Positions 1 to 12,826 of a stretch of 62,123 bases of DNA are shown here, one piece after another. The stretch's first letter is position 1; every line of letters starts with the position of its first letter. The notes under the pieces were generated by a model, which was given only the letters and a program-made list of their open reading frames with translations, ran no database searches and had not been told where the DNA came from. The DNA is from Hysterium pulicare CBS 123377 (lineage: Eukaryota; Ascomycota; Dothideomycetes; Hysteriales; Hysteriaceae), in assembly GCA_000467715.1 (NCBI GenBank), contig AJFK01000366.1:1-62123 (forward strand), in the 5' to 3' direction. The position numbers and the translations under genes were made by a program.

Positions 1-3000
1 CCCAAATTATCCATCGCCCCATCCTCCCCCGGCCTCTTCGTCCTACGATGCACATAAACCGGCCCCCTCCCCATCTCCCCCGCCCTCTCCCAAGCCGTTT
101 CACACCCCCTCGCAATGACGCCCGCGCTCGCCCACCCCGTGCGTCTATCGATATCCAGAAGACGCGTAACAGTCCACTCGCGCTGCGCGGGATCGCGATA
201 GATAATCGCCGCGAAGAAAAGCACGAGCGTGGATTCGATCAGCGCGGCGCCCAGGCTAGGATTCAGCGGCGTTTCGGCCCCGTCGCTGCTCATCGAACTC
301 GGCATCTCGATCCCTGCGGCTATGCGCCCGCATTCGTTCGCTAGTTTCGCGGTTTGCGGCGCTGCGACGCCGGCGGCCATCATGGCGGCGGGGGGCATGG
401 CCGGGTGCGAGCGGATGAGGATGATGTTGGAGAGGTACAGCATTGCCCAGATGATGCCGATGTCGTAGGAGCGGTATTGCAGCGCTGGCCCGAAGGGGGT
501 GGGGAGTTGGAGGGCTAGATCGGGGCCGAGAGGGGCGAAGGAAGGGGTTCCTTGGAGGGTTTTTAGGAGGGTTTGCAGTGCGGTGTTTATGGAGGTCCAT
601 TCTGCTAGCGCGGTTTTGTAGGCGGCTGCGAGGTCGGGGTTTATGGATTTTTGGGTCTGAGGGGTTTGAGGTGTTAGAGGGGAGGGCTGGGGGTTATAGG
701 AGAAGTTCGGGTTGGAGGATATGGAGTAGCTGGATGGAAGAGATATTGTTGGTGGGGCGGGTGCCATGCCGTAGAATGTTGGGGCCTGTGGACGGTTTGG
801 CGGCGGGCCTTGACCACTGGATTGAGGCATGAATTGAGGCGGACCTCCTCCTGGTGACATATGAGGAGGATATCCGAGTGTTGAACCCATTGGAGACATC
901 TGTGGCTGTCCGGTAGGCGACATTTGCGGCGGCATATTGAAGCCAGGAGAAGGCTGTCCACTCCAGCCAGGAGAAGGTCCTGTCCAGCCAGGCGGAGGAC
1001 CTGTGCCCATACTATTCGAAGGTGTGATGGGAGTTATAGGGGAAGGCCCAGGCCCAGATTGTCCTCCCTGTTGCGGAGGCGGACCCATTGGCATTCCAGG
1101 CATCGGTCTCCATTGTCCTCCGTTCGCCTCAACCTGTCTGAGTTTTCTCTCTCGGTCTCGGGCTGTGAAATCTGCGATGCGCGCGATGAGAAGTATAAGG
1201 TGGTCATGTGTACCATACAAGGCGTCAGCGCGAGCAAAAGGCGCTCTTGGGGGACAGTCGCTCCATTTGCTATAGTCCATACTGTGGGTGGTCAATAATT
1301 AGACTTGAGATCGAACGCATTGACAGGATGACTTACATGAGCGGATTCCCACTGATGATACTTTGGAACGCGTCTTGTCGACCATACCACCAGTACAAAT
1401 CCTGATATACCTCGAAATCCTGGATACTCATATGTTTTGGAATAGAGCTGGAAAGTCTTGGGTTCTGGTAGTCCTCAAAGACTCGTCCAAACTCATTGTA
1501 CCTCAATTGCTTCCCGAATACGGTGCCCACCAAGTTCTCGTCTGGTTCCATCGTTATGTCCCTGTAACCTTTGTTCATTTGGCGATGGTCGATCAGCATA
1601 TCGGGATGGTTATAAGCGAAGTTCTTCTCCATGGCGGCTTGCTCCGCTTTCATTCTTCGTGCATCTTGGGACATAGTTCGGTAGTCAAGCTCGGTCAATA
1701 GCTGTCTCGCGCCGACTAAGTGTGTACTCCACTTGACATGCTCCGCCGTCATGACTTCGTAGAATGCCAGAAGGAGCGAAGTCGCAAGTGTCGAGATCTG
1801 GTATCTCTTCTTTGGATGCCCCAAGTAATGATGCAGTCTCTTCAAAGCGTACGCATAGTGCTTATACGATGGGGTCACAGACGCACCCTGAAGCTTCGCA
1901 ATATGCAAACTCGCGAGTGCTAACATGGCATGGAGCAGACCTTGGTTGCCCAAAGCCTTCATTGGCAATGTATACGTCCACAGACTCTGCAAAGATGGTG
2001 GGGTTGGTCCTTCAAACATAGCTGAGGAATTTCGAGGATTTCTTTCGTATATCGACAGACTCGGACCGGTCGCGTAAATGAAATGCGCAAACACTCGGGC
2101 TGTCTTCTGGTTTCTCAGCGGATTCGCTACCCATTCGGCGCGATAGTAATCTAATATTCCTTCGTAGATAAAATCATCGTAACGTCGTGCGCTGAGTTCG
2201 CTAGTGCTCTCTTCATGTAATCGTAACAGCATGCTGAAGTGACGGTTCGAAATCATTTGCTCGTCTGGCGCATCATCCATATCTTCATCGGATTGGATGT
2301 CGTAATAGTCATCGTCTGCGTATTCGACTGCTGCTTCATCGAGGAGTTGAGTGGGGCTGACATGGTCTTCAGCAAACCCCGATGTGAGAAGCTGTGGCTT
2401 GAAATCGCGTTGGGCGTGCGAAATGGCAACTGGTTGTTCTGCACACGTCCGACAATCAGCACACGTTCAAGGATACGACGAGGGAGCGAAGGTTTCAATG
2501 ACAATGACGAGGGCTTTACACGGGAAACACAGACGCGCAAAAAGTCAACAATTGCGATGCAATCGGACATGAAAAAGGAGTATATAGAGTATGGGTAGAC
2601 TAAATACGAGACATACCAAGAACAGTATGCTGTGCCACATATTTTACATCCTGATTTACATCATGCTGGGGTATCTGAACACTTTGTGGAAAATGGAAGC
2701 TAGTTGAGCGAGAAGCTGGGTGAGCTGAAGGTGGAACGTAAGTGCCTCGTCCCATATCCACAGAACTAGATTGCGATTGTGGATCTGAGTGTCGAGAGTC
2801 GCCCACGTGTACCAACTGTGGTCTCTGCTCATAATGCGGGTAACCTTCAGTCTGTTGAGGTGCCTGTGAGGCTAGAAGGAAGGGGTGCTGCTCTTCTTGT
2901 GTGCTAGGTTGTCGTTGCTGATGCTGGTAAACGAATTGCTCATGATGATATGCTTGAGAAACAGAGGGGTAAGAAGACTCAGAAACAGTAGGCTTTTGGT

Positions 3001-3697
3001 CCGGAACATGGGTATCGTACGAAGCAGGAACTTGTTGGAAATGACCTCCAGGGGTATATTGCTGTTGTTGGTAGCCAGTTGTCGCCTCAGGTCCGAACTG
3101 CCCTGAATACCCCGGATGCGCTGGAGAATGTTGACTCGGAAAGTAAGATGATGTTGCTGTATTAGGCGTTGGAAGTTGAGAGTGAGGCGAGGGTTGAGGA
3201 TGATGAGAATAATTCGGTTCCTGAGCATACGGCGATGGTCCACCAACGAGCACTCCAGTGTTTAGGGGTTCCAGGCCGCCAGTGGGACCGGACTGAATGT
3301 TTGCGAAATCAAACTGGGTCAAAGGCCGTGGTTGTATCTGTTGTTGCTGTCCACCTTGGGGAGATCGATTGACAGCTCTCGATCCGGGAAGCATGGAGCT
3401 GTGATAAGGAAGTGTATTCACTGTCGATGGAAGATTCGTCCAGTCACCTCCAATGGGAGTCTTGAAGATGACACGCTGGTTATAGCCTTCGCAGTGGCGC
3501 TTCGACTTGATGCAGTTGCTGCAGATGGGCCTCTCCTCGCCGCATTTGATGCGCCGTTTGCGACATGTTAGACATCCAGTCTTGGTCCTCTTCCGCAGCT
3601 TAGCAGCGGAAGCCGATGGCAGTGAAGAACCAGTTCCTGTGGGTGTAACGCTCCCAGCGCCTGACGAGGGTAGTCCCGGCCCGGTAGAAGCCATCAT
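1..3697 (-). CDS. Zn2Cys6 fungal transcription factor (3' end cut by window)
   Basis: Nuclear DNA-binding regulator. Exons (minus): 3697-2617, 2438-1337, 1281 to beyond base 1; phases match (GTATGT..GTGCAG and GTAAGT..CCACAG introns) and the frame stays open to the window edge, giving over 1150 codons. The start is the first of two adjacent ATGs. A Zn2Cys6 binuclear cluster lies at residues 42-69 (C42, C45, C52, C59, C62, C69; spacing 2-6-6-2-6) after a basic KLRKRTKTG stretch. A long Q/P/S-rich linker follows, then a helical Fungal_trans_2-type region in exon 2, then a Pro/Gly-rich repeat region (PSPGW-like units) and more helices. The cluster and middle region resemble PRO1/NosA/RosA and Moc3-type developmental regulators from memory, but this protein is longer than PRO1, so I give no symbol. 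Targets are unknown. Confidence 0.9.
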
Positions 3698-6600
3698 GCT
3701 AGATGCTCAAGTCCAAGAAAGCGGCCGTCTAGGAAGGCTAATGTCAGTATCAAAGTGAGAAGTGGAAACATCAAGGCAAACCAACCGTCTACCAAGGCGC
3801 CGGGAACCCGTAGAGTATATACACAAGACGGTACCTGCGCAGACCTAGTGGGACTGAGTTGGGAGCACCAAAGTATCGGAGGGAAGCATGCCCGTCCTTA
3901 CGACTTGTGACTTGGAGGGGCGGCGGACGCTAGAAAATGGCGATCCCCGGACACCGTCGATTGTGGGGCTATAACGGTCAAGCTGTCAGAAATTGGGGGG
4001 CACACCGGTGACGACGTCGAGTGTTCAGAGCGGCTTTCAACTCGACGCTATGGGTTCAGCATAGTAGGTCGGACCCTGTTGGAGATGGTCAGGATGGGAA
4101 GGGTGAGATGCTGACGGGAAGCATCTGGGAGATAGATTGTCGTCTGAGATATACGAAGTTCAGCACGCCCCAGACCCGCTGATGGGCAAGCACTGGCCAG
4201 TGAAAACAGCCTGAAGCAGGCTGCAAGTCAAATAGCACTGACAAAGAAGCTCAGAAGAGGCGCTGGAGGGCTGAGAAAGTCAATCAGGGCCAGAAACGGA
4301 AAGCTAGGATGCCCCTTTGGACGGGCAACCCCCAGCGCTTCAACTGCGTATGGTGGGAGCTGTGATGATAAGCATTATGGCGGACTGCTGCAATGGAGAG
4401 AAGGAGAGATATGTTTCCAGCGAGGTTCAGGGCATAACCACGCCATTGGATCACGGAGTGTGGGAGAGGCGGCCGGTAGATGGCGCTCGGACTGGAGTGA
4501 GAGGTAGTGAGGAGTGGTCTGTGTGTTTGCGGTGGTGCCAAGTTGGGGAACAGACTACAGTGCAAGCGTAGGGGGCGCAACACCCCTGGGCCTGCTGGGA
4601 TAGCATTGGAGCTAAGGCGAAGGATAGGGGTGGCCATTGGAGTTCGACCGTGGACAAGTTGCCCAAAATAGTAGCTTTGAAAAGAAGGTTGCCGGCACCG
4701 GTGAGGATCATTGATCGCGGGTTTGTTTCTGATGGATCATGGCCGGACAGCATGGGCAAGGCAAGGTCCCGGATGGGCATTGCTCAATCAACCTTGCAAT
4801 GCTTCGGCGCCGAGGTCAATTCACTCAACACCATTCGACGGACACACGATATAGATAGTACTAGATCCATCTGATCATGTCTCCAGCCATGTGCTCGTTG
4901 CAGCACGCGCGCGAAGGAACACCTGCTAGCGCGTGGAAGTGTGACAGCGGTACGCCGCCGTCGACGCCTTGCTCTGCAGAGGAACGAACGATTCTTACTT
5001 CGGCGACACTCTCCCGCTGCCCGGTCCGCGACGGCCTCATTCTTGCCATGTTCTGTGTGAAACGTGGGACTCGGGAGACCTTCTCATCAGAAGCCGTGCC
5101 CCTAAAACATGCACCTCACCAGCAATTGGGGAGAAGCGTGAGAGCCCAAGCAAAGGCACAACCGCCCGCCCCTTTCGCGAACAGATTGAGCGACTTGCGT
5201 GCAGCAAGAGGATGGCCATTATTCCTGTCTGCAGTCCGTACCAAGCAACTCCAGAGACTGCAGCCAGGGCGGCGCACGACGTGCATGCGCTGGGCCATCT
5301 TCGCTGCTCACGATTCGTTGCGGACTTGGTGGCCAGGGCTCAGGCTTCAATATTGGAAGTTCCAATAGAGGCTTCGTCAGATCGACAACCATGGCGTCCT
5401 TCGCCCCAAGCTTATTCATCCCCCCATGTCCCAGCCAACCATGCCTCCCCTCCCATGCGCATATCCCACTGCGCTGGATAGCCTTTGAGCCCAGGTGGGG
5501 AGATGTGGAAGGGATTGCCGCATCTGCCGCAAACGCGGGTGGCTGGCTGGCCTTTGATCAATTTAGCCCATAAGACAGCCTGTTATGATCGGAGCCCAGC
5601 CGTGGACGTGGACCCGGTAGCTGGATATGCAATCCTTTGGTGCCCTTTGTTCAGCCCTCAGGCTTGCCGCCTTGCATGTCTCTGAGCAGGTTGCGCCGTC
5701 GCCCCTTGCACGCAGAAAAACTATGACATCTGTTTTGCTCAAATTGATAATGATCCACAAGGCCCCATGCCAGATAATCACCTATCGTACCTGAAGATTT
5801 CCCTCTTTTCGGCTTCGCACATGTGCATCACCTCGCAGACGCTGCCGCTTTCGGATGGCGGGAACTAAAAGGGCCCGATTAACGATGGCTAGTGAATATC
5901 TTCGAGCTTGTCCGAATCCCAGGGCCGCTGCGCACATTTAGAAAACGATAGCAAACCCCATCATTTTGTTCGACTCAGTCCACGAAGAAGAGAACTCCAC
6001 GAGAGATGCAGAACAGATGTTCTCCCACGCTCTGTATCTGCGCCACAGATTCCGCTCCCACGGGTTTTATCTCTCCAGCACCGCGAGCACAGCGTCCTGA
6101 AGATATCCTCATGCAGCAACATCCCAAAAAAGAAGAAGCTTAGGATGTGTCCAGCGCCGTCGGCCAAACTGCCCTCAGAACTGAGGTGGGAGGGTGGCAA
6201 CTATCGTGCAGAGGTCAGAAACCCAGCTGAGAATCCCTGTCCCCTGCAACAGTATAGTTCCCTTTGGTCGGTGGAAAGAGGCTGAAAAGTAGTGTTTGCG
6301 GACTGCTGCAGCCTGCGCGGTGACAGCCTCGCGCGTCGTCTGATTCATTTGAAGCTGTGGCTACGTAATGAATAAACCGGCCTTTCCAGGCAATGATGGG
6401 CACACCACCAACTTAGTAGATGCACCCACGATTCAGCGAGCTAGCGAAAGCGCCACACTGCTGTCCAAACCGGAGACTGCCGGGCACAATAGCGGCGGCG
6501 GTGGTGATTGTATGTCTCGTGCCTCCATTAGGAGCGGCGAGGCAGAAAGCGCCGCACGATGATGACAGTCTTCATCATAGCACATTGAGACCTTCTCAAT

Positions 6601-7260
6601 CAAACCGACTATGGTTTGAGAGACATCGCCAGCACCATTTCATTTATGGAAGCTGCATGTCCAAGTGTGTACGATTCGCCTTCAACAGCAAAGATCAGAG
6701 CGCGAACACGGCCAATAGTCGATGAATCGTAGGCCATTTGATTCGATTCAGTTGGGTGAAAAAGAGGGAAGGGGGATAGTTGGTTTCAGAAAACCTGATC
6801 ACTTGGAGATCTCCTTCCCAATATTCCACACCTTCCTCTCATGAAGTGCCCTTACGCACGTCTCATACGATATACACGTCGCTACCTGGACCCTGCTGCA
6901 TTTCGACCAATGCATCTAGGAATAACCCGTCGCCCAAACCACTTGATTTCCTTCGACCGCGCCTCTCCATTTTCTTGAAAGATTCTGGATACCTCGCTGC
7001 TATCCATACACCTCCCCCACTGCAGTCTTTACCTACTGCCCATGCTGGATGCCACCGAAGAAACACAACCGTCATATCCTCCCCGCTCTGAACTCCAGCT
7101 CCTCGAAAATGCACGCCCATATAAACACCCCCATGTAAACGCGAGGCCAGCTAGTCCATGCATCAATAAGTACCTGCTCATGTCCACTCCACTCAAAATT
7201 TCGGATACCTCGATTCCTCCGCGAACGCTCCCGCTATATATTCCACCTAGCCCTATCTTC
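3698..7260. other. 3.6 kb gene-free stretch
   Basis: It lies between the start of the Zn2Cys6 gene and the 3' end of the MTR10 gene. It must hold the regulator's promoter and leader and the MTR10 3' UTR. ORFs of up to 163 codons occur on both strands, but none shows a recognisable domain, splice structure or coherent composition. I see no repeats or RNA genes. Confidence 0.6.
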
Positions 7261-10200
7261 CTATCCCGAGAATTTGAATCTCGTTGCTTCCAGTCGTCCA
7301 AGGCCCTCTCTCGGCGCAACGTTGCGTCGGCGATAGGAATTTGTGAAGTCCTGGAGTAGCATGCGAATCTTCCGGATCTCCCCCGCTTGTACCCTCCTAT
7401 AAAGACTATCAGTAACTTTGTCCTTCGATTTCATGGGTGAAACAATGACAGTTGTGACATACTGTTTGATGTTGTTGAGCAGTCTGTCAGACTCCTGTGG
7501 AGTGATCGATCCGGGAGGCAGCATCGAAATGGTTTTCTGCACCCATAATGCCACCTGCTCTGGCATGATGTGGAACAAATCCAACAGCACCCCACTCGCA
7601 TCCGGGAAGCAATCTCTGGGAAATGTGTACATCATTCCCGTCATGATTCTTTGTACTAGTTCCTCCCCTTGGCTTGCCACTAACTGCTTTACATGCGCTT
7701 GCACTTCCGGTGCAACATGGTGACGTGTAGTATCGAAGCTCGAAGAAGGCGCAAACTCGCCTCCGTAGCCCAAGAGGTCTCGCAGAAAATGTAGTGTTGC
7801 GAAAATTGGCTCTTCCTTGAGAAGAGTCAGAGACGTGCAGGCTGCCGAGAGGATGGGAGACATGAATTGCGAAAGTATTGTCTTCGAGGAGTGATAGAGA
7901 AGCATGTCCACCGTTAAGCGGAAGAAGTCTTCAATAACTGTGATAAACCTGTCAGTGTGCCCCTTATACTCGAACATTATGCGCAACTTACGGTCAGGAA
8001 ACTCTTCTGGGGGAAGATCGTTCAGCGCCCTTAGAAAAGTAGCCGATTGAGCCTCGTAAAATTGAAAGATAGCGTGCATGGTAGTCTCATCAACCTCGTC
8101 CACTCCTTCAGAAAATTCCCGAACAATCGAGTCGGTGGCCCACAGGAAGCAACCTTGTTTGGAGGCGGAAAACCCAGCGGCGAGTTTTTCAGCCAGTGCT
8201 GGAAGCAAAGGGGCCATGGCTGTTCGATAGGAAAGTACCATGTACCGCCAGCATCGACATATCCGCTCTAGAACCGGAACACAATTCATGTACGTCTGAG
8301 CGATAGTCGAGGGAACTGTGAATATTTCTTTGCAGTATTCGACAGCGGGATGTTGTTGGCCCGGTTCGACGTACGGTTGGACCCATTGGACGAAAGTTGT
8401 GACAAGCTGGATTTTGTCTACGTCGTTTGTTAACAGCCATCCTTTCACAGTATCCAAAAGATGTACGTACCAGCAAGGACCAACTTCTCTTTATCATTAC
8501 TAGCGTGCTGTGCCATGCTCATGAGGCTCTGCATCACTGGATCGCAATATAGCTTGAGGTTCGCGTAGACTTTGTCCGCGGGTAATTTAGCTAATACCGA
8601 TGCTACACCGTCAGTTATCTCCTCTTGACTGTTTGTAGGTAGGCTGTCCAGGTATGTAGCATAGAATTGCTGGAGTTGGGTAGTGTAGTCAGCCAATAGG
8701 TTCGCACAATCGTTGCAGAAGAATTTGAAGGAGAGAGCAGCCGCTCTAATAACCTCTTTCGATGAATGATTGAACGCTGCGATGATGAAGTCGAGTTGTG
8801 GTTGCAGTAGATCCGGATGCTGCGCCGTCCACTCGGTATACCGTCCAAGAGCCATGACAGCCTGGAAACGAACCTTATCGTGATCTGGAATTTGAACGAT
8901 GAGCGGCATCAGCTGAGGAAGCATAATACTCTCTTCGGCAGGGACCATGCGTCCCATCGCGCGCAGACTGAACAAAGGCGCCTCAAGTTTCTGCCACTGT
9001 GGAACGTGACCGGGCCTCGACTGAGATCCGTACGTTTGCACCCAATTCTGTATCAAAGTGTATGACTTCTGAAGACAATCCGTCACCCCAATCACCTCGC
9101 AGCAATCCTTAAGGACATCGCCCATCTGGTGGCGAAATTCGCGGAACTTTTCTTCTTGGTCTCGATCGCCTTCGAAAAGGTCTTTCTCATTTCCGCTCTC
9201 GGGCGTGGGGTATTCTAGGTGACCGATCATGATATCGACAAGTTTCGAATAGATGTCAACATATTCCAGTCGTGCTTGCATATACCTCTCAAGGGTGAGG
9301 TACTGTTTAAGTTCGTACCAGAACTTGAAGGTGTGAGAGATGGCGTCCCTCTCCTTGTCCAATGCCGCGGTTTCGAGAATAGCTTCAACAAGAGCTCGGA
9401 ATTGCTCTGGCAATCTGGCGATAAGTAGTACCCATGCTTCTCCAGCCTCGGCGAAAACTCTAGCGATACCCTTGTACTTGTCTACATCTTCTTCTCTTGC
9501 AGCCTCCGCAATCTTGGGCCGAAGAGCTATCACATACGGATAAAGGGTTTGGATCATTGTCAAGCTTTCGTCCACATCTCTGGTTTCGTTAAACATAGCA
9601 CACACACATTCCACCGCAGCTTCGAAAGGTTCGTCAGCGGATAGGTCGTCTATGATTACTTTGAGTAAAGGGGAATTGACAATGTCGTTTAGCGGTACCT
9701 CGCGCATCCAGGAGGTTATACAGTCCAGAAGTTGCGGATTCTTGGAGGCGGCAGCTGTAAGGAACGTCAGCATGTTCTTCATAAGGGAACGGGATCCTTA
9801 CGGGAAGATTGAGCGTATTGGGTGAGGAGGGTTATTGCTTGTTGGGCGTTCTCCTCGAGCAATTCCCGCGTTCGGACGGTCAATTCATCTTCCTAATAGT
9901 AACATAAAGTATTAGACTGTGATTCTCAATCTCATTCGTGGTACCGTGGGATGTGGTGCCGGTAAGTTGATGGTATCTCGACCGAACGTACTGTCAGGTT
10001 GATCTTTCGTCCTTCTGTCACTTCTTCTGGGAGAACACGCAGGAAATCTAGGACACAGGGTAATGTTTGTATATCGGATCCAAGAGTAGCCACAACAAGG
10101 GGTAACACGTCCTTCCATTCCGTCATCTGTATAGCTAGATTGGCCAGACAAACGCATAGTTGCATTCGAATGGGCTTGGGGCCAGCGCGGAATGTGACGA

Positions 10201-10604
10201 GGTTATTCAGAAGAGACTCTCGTAAACTAGGAAGCGATTCGCGGGGTATTTGGTGAAGGTCATATACGATCTAAATTCGTCAGACCGACCGTTATTCAGT
10301 CCAAGTATGTCCTCAGCCTCACCTTTCCTTTCAAAGTTGTCGCGGCAAATAGTTTAGCTGCTGGATCAGCATGGTCCGACTGAAGGATTGCGAAAGTTGT
10401 CGTCCATGCCTCGGGCTGGAGGTCAAGCTTGTCAGCTTCGCCGTCCTAGGTTTCAATTACGGAACATTTGTATTTACTGACAGATTTCTGGAACTTCTCC
10501 AGGAACTCATGCGCCTGTTCCTTCTGCGCCCGGTCTTGCGATGACATTGTGTTCAGCGCCGCGACAACAGGCGCAAAGGCCTGTTGCGCGCCAGTGGCAG
10601 CCAT
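7261..10604 (-). CDS. MTR10: Importin-beta family karyopherin, mRNA transport regulator MTR10 / transportin-3 type
   Basis: Nuclear import receptor. In yeast Mtr10 carries SR-like mRNA-binding proteins such as Npl3 into the nucleus and supports retrograde tRNA import. Seven exons: 10604-10482, 10415-10323, 10270-9992, 9892-9802, 9754-8471, 8417-7992, 7937-7261, summing to 2973 nt, 990 aa, near the usual ~970. The N-terminus (AFAPVVAALNTMSS...) begins the exportin-1-like/importin-beta N-terminal region; the rest is alpha-helical HEAT/ARM-type repeats, and the end (NSYRRRNVAPREGLGRLE) is typical of the family. The start ATG is preceded in frame by only a short extension. Intron 6 (7938-7991, 54 nt) has no stop and keeps frame, so retention would insert 18 residues; family alignment favours splicing. 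Divergent from the SmE gene. Confidence 0.93.
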
Positions 10605-11006
10605 GGTTATAGCGGGTGAAGTGGAGTGAGGCAACGATTTGACGGGTCAGCGGCTGCTGATGAACACGGTGCTGCTGCTAGGTTTCGGGCATAGACAGTA
10701 AAGCAGTCGTAGTCCTGAATCAAGAATCTCCCTCCGAGAAAGTGTGTTGTAGAGTAGTTAAGATATTGTTTGATGTCGGAGGCTTTGGCATGACCTCCAA
10801 ACCCAAAAAAGGCGGTCCCACCAAAGGCTTGGCATCTGAAAGGAAATTCTGAGCCGCAATTACTCAAGGTCGGAGCTTCACTTCACCTGCCCCCACAAAA
10901 CCTTACAGCCAGCAACAGTGAACCGACTCCTATTGCCATCGACGAGCTGCGTGCACTATCAATAAGTTACGAGTCTCCAAATCCTAAATTCTTCCGGAAC
11001 GCAACC
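10605..11006. promoter_or_regulatory. Shared divergent promoter region, MTR10 / SmE
   Basis: A 402-base gap between two head-to-head housekeeping genes must carry both promoters. I find no clear TATA box. The ORFs inside are short and featureless. Confidence 0.5.
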
Positions 11007-11508
11007 ATGACTGGACGCGGTGAGTTCGGCAATGCCTACACATTCTGCAACTTCAGCTAATAGTTTTACAGGCGGTCGTCAAGGCGGCAAAGGTATTATC
11101 CCGATCGTGTACGGGACCATGAAATGTCATACTGAGTCCACGCATAGTTCTCCTCCCGCCCATCAATTTCATCTTCAAGCTACTACAATCGAGCTCGCCC
11201 GTGAAGATTTGGCTCATGGAACAGTTGGGGATCAGGATTGAAGGAAAGCTAAGAGTATTGAGCCCTTGCACAGTTGAAAGGCACGGCCGCATGGCTAACA
11301 AACGAGCAGGGTTTCGATGAATTCATGAACTTGGTCATCGACAACGCCGTTGAGGTGAAGTTGAAGACCAAGGACGCGGACGAGTCGCGCAGGTCACTTG
11401 GTCAGTCCCAGCTACGTCGTTCGGATGTCGAGCTCCGCTAATATCTATTCAGGTCGGATCCTGTTGAAAGGCGACAATATTTCGCTCATCCAAAGCATGA
11501 ATGTCTAG
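11007..11508 (+). CDS. SME1: Small nuclear ribonucleoprotein E (SmE)
   Basis: Core Sm protein of the heptameric ring that binds the Sm site of U1, U2, U4 and U5 snRNAs in the spliceosome. Five tiny exons: 11007-11019, 11072-11092, 11148-11254, 11310-11400, 11453-11508, 288 nt in total, 95 aa, matching the 92-94 aa of human and yeast SmE. The Sm1 motif is visible (PINFIFKLLQ..., VKIWLMEQLGIRIEGKLR, GFDEFMNLVIDNA) and so is Sm2 (LGRILLKGDNISLIQS). All junctions have GT-AG ends and consistent phases. No exon is long enough to be found as a stand-alone ORF, so an intron-unaware scan would miss this gene. Its stop lies about 100 bases from the stop of the convergent FAU1-type gene. Confidence 0.93.
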
Positions 11509-11611
11509 AATTGCGCCAACGGTTGTGTTTTCAGGGAACCGTGGCGATGATAGGTCACCCATAGCTGACCTCGATGTTGAAAATATATGGCTCTGGGGAG
11601 TATGGGGAAGG

Positions 11612-12445
11612 TCATATAGATTTTTTTGGCCGAAGCAATCGACCATCACCCACGATGAGGGCGTCGAGGCGAAAATCACTGGCGTCCATTGGGACGGATT
11701 CTGAAGGCGGGAGTAGTTGCTCCTTCAATGAAAGGCCCACTAGTCATGGTTAGCATTTTCTATCCCGCTGCCAAAAATGTTAGATCTCACCACAAAAAGG
11801 CACTTTTGTAATTCCATGTTCGCCATACTCGTGACAGCGATCCAGAAAAAAATCGTAGAATCCCTTCCCATGACCAAGTCGTCCAAAATCCGAGTCAAAT
11901 GCCATGCCTGGCATGATGATAAGATCAAGGCCTCCTTCAGCATGTGGAGATGCTACTACTTCTCCATTCGTGACTCCCTTTCCGCCAAATGAATTCCTGC
12001 GTGATGGCACCGAATCCCGGCTTGGAGTTGGAATACCCCAACTGTCTGCTTCAAAAGATTCGTAATCGTTAAGTGACTGCAGTTCAAGCATATCCATGAT
12101 TGATTTTGGCTGATGCTCTAGCCGGCCTGCAAGTTTATATGTATATGGCACGAATACTCTCTTGCCCTGCCTCAGTGCATCATAAACGATGCTAGACGTG
12201 GAGATTTCTCCAGCTGGCATTGATAAGTAGACACTGATTCTTTTTGCAGCCCGATATTCGGGCATTGATAGCAGTGTTTTCACAGCATGAGACGCTGATA
12301 GGAGGGATCTTAGCATCAATAAGGTAGAATATTTGGCTAATAACTGGCACATACTTTGCGTTGAAACCTCTTTCTCCGAGAGCCCTGACAATATTGATCT
12401 GATATGCTTGCGGAGTTCTTTCTTCAAAGCCTGGGTGGTCGCCAT
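11612..12445 (-). CDS. FAU1: 5-formyltetrahydrofolate cyclo-ligase
   Basis: Converts 5-formyl-THF to 5,10-methenyl-THF using ATP (methenyl-THF synthetase) in one-carbon folate metabolism. Exons (minus): 12445-12355, 12294-11791, 11739-11612; 723 nt, 240 aa, in the family range. Visible family features are the N-terminal ALKKELRKHIRS helix, the strand RISVYLSMPAGEIST, VFVPYTYK, the substrate/ATP-site region LDLIIMPGMAFDSDFGRLGHGKGFYD, and the C-terminal LDALIVGDG. The first intron (12295-12354, 60 nt) is in frame and stop-free, so the uninterrupted reading frame includes it; splicing restores the expected helix. The second intron has to be removed or the protein stops before the VGDG motif. 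Confidence 0.92.
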
Positions 12446-12826
12446 GTGAACAGACCTAGGTAGCTTGTTGCCAAATATAGAAACTAGGCAAGGAATAATT
12501 CACAGGAGCCAGATTGCTTTTGACCAGCGTGATGAAGTTCAACAGTGATTCCGCTCAAGATAGGTATTCTTAAAAACACATGGATGAGATGGACTTCGGA
12601 GCTTTGTGGATGTTCGTTCATTTCATGGCGTTCCGTTCCGTTGTGGCGCTGACTTTCTCGAATCCCTGTGTCGCATCCCTGCAAAATGTCCAAGCATTCT
12701 TGCCTCACTGACGCCGCTTCCCCTAACCAACCTCAAACCTGCAATCAACACTCAACACCTTCACCACTCCCTCGACACTTCGACGACCTTTTCAACATCC
12801 ACGCTCGTTACAACACATTCGCAATC
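12446..12826. promoter_or_regulatory. Shared divergent promoter region, FAU1 / ROT1
   Basis: A 381-base gap between head-to-head genes. The part just before the ROT1 start is a pyrimidine-rich leader with many CTC and CAAC steps, typical of fungal 5' UTRs. An in-frame extension from 12668 exists but would mask the signal peptide, so I leave it as UTR. Confidence 0.45.

Noticed and set aside
4284-5573. Overlapping ORFs of 100-170 codons on both strands
   Set aside because: No domain, no splice pattern, mutually conflicting frames and composition like non-coding DNA.
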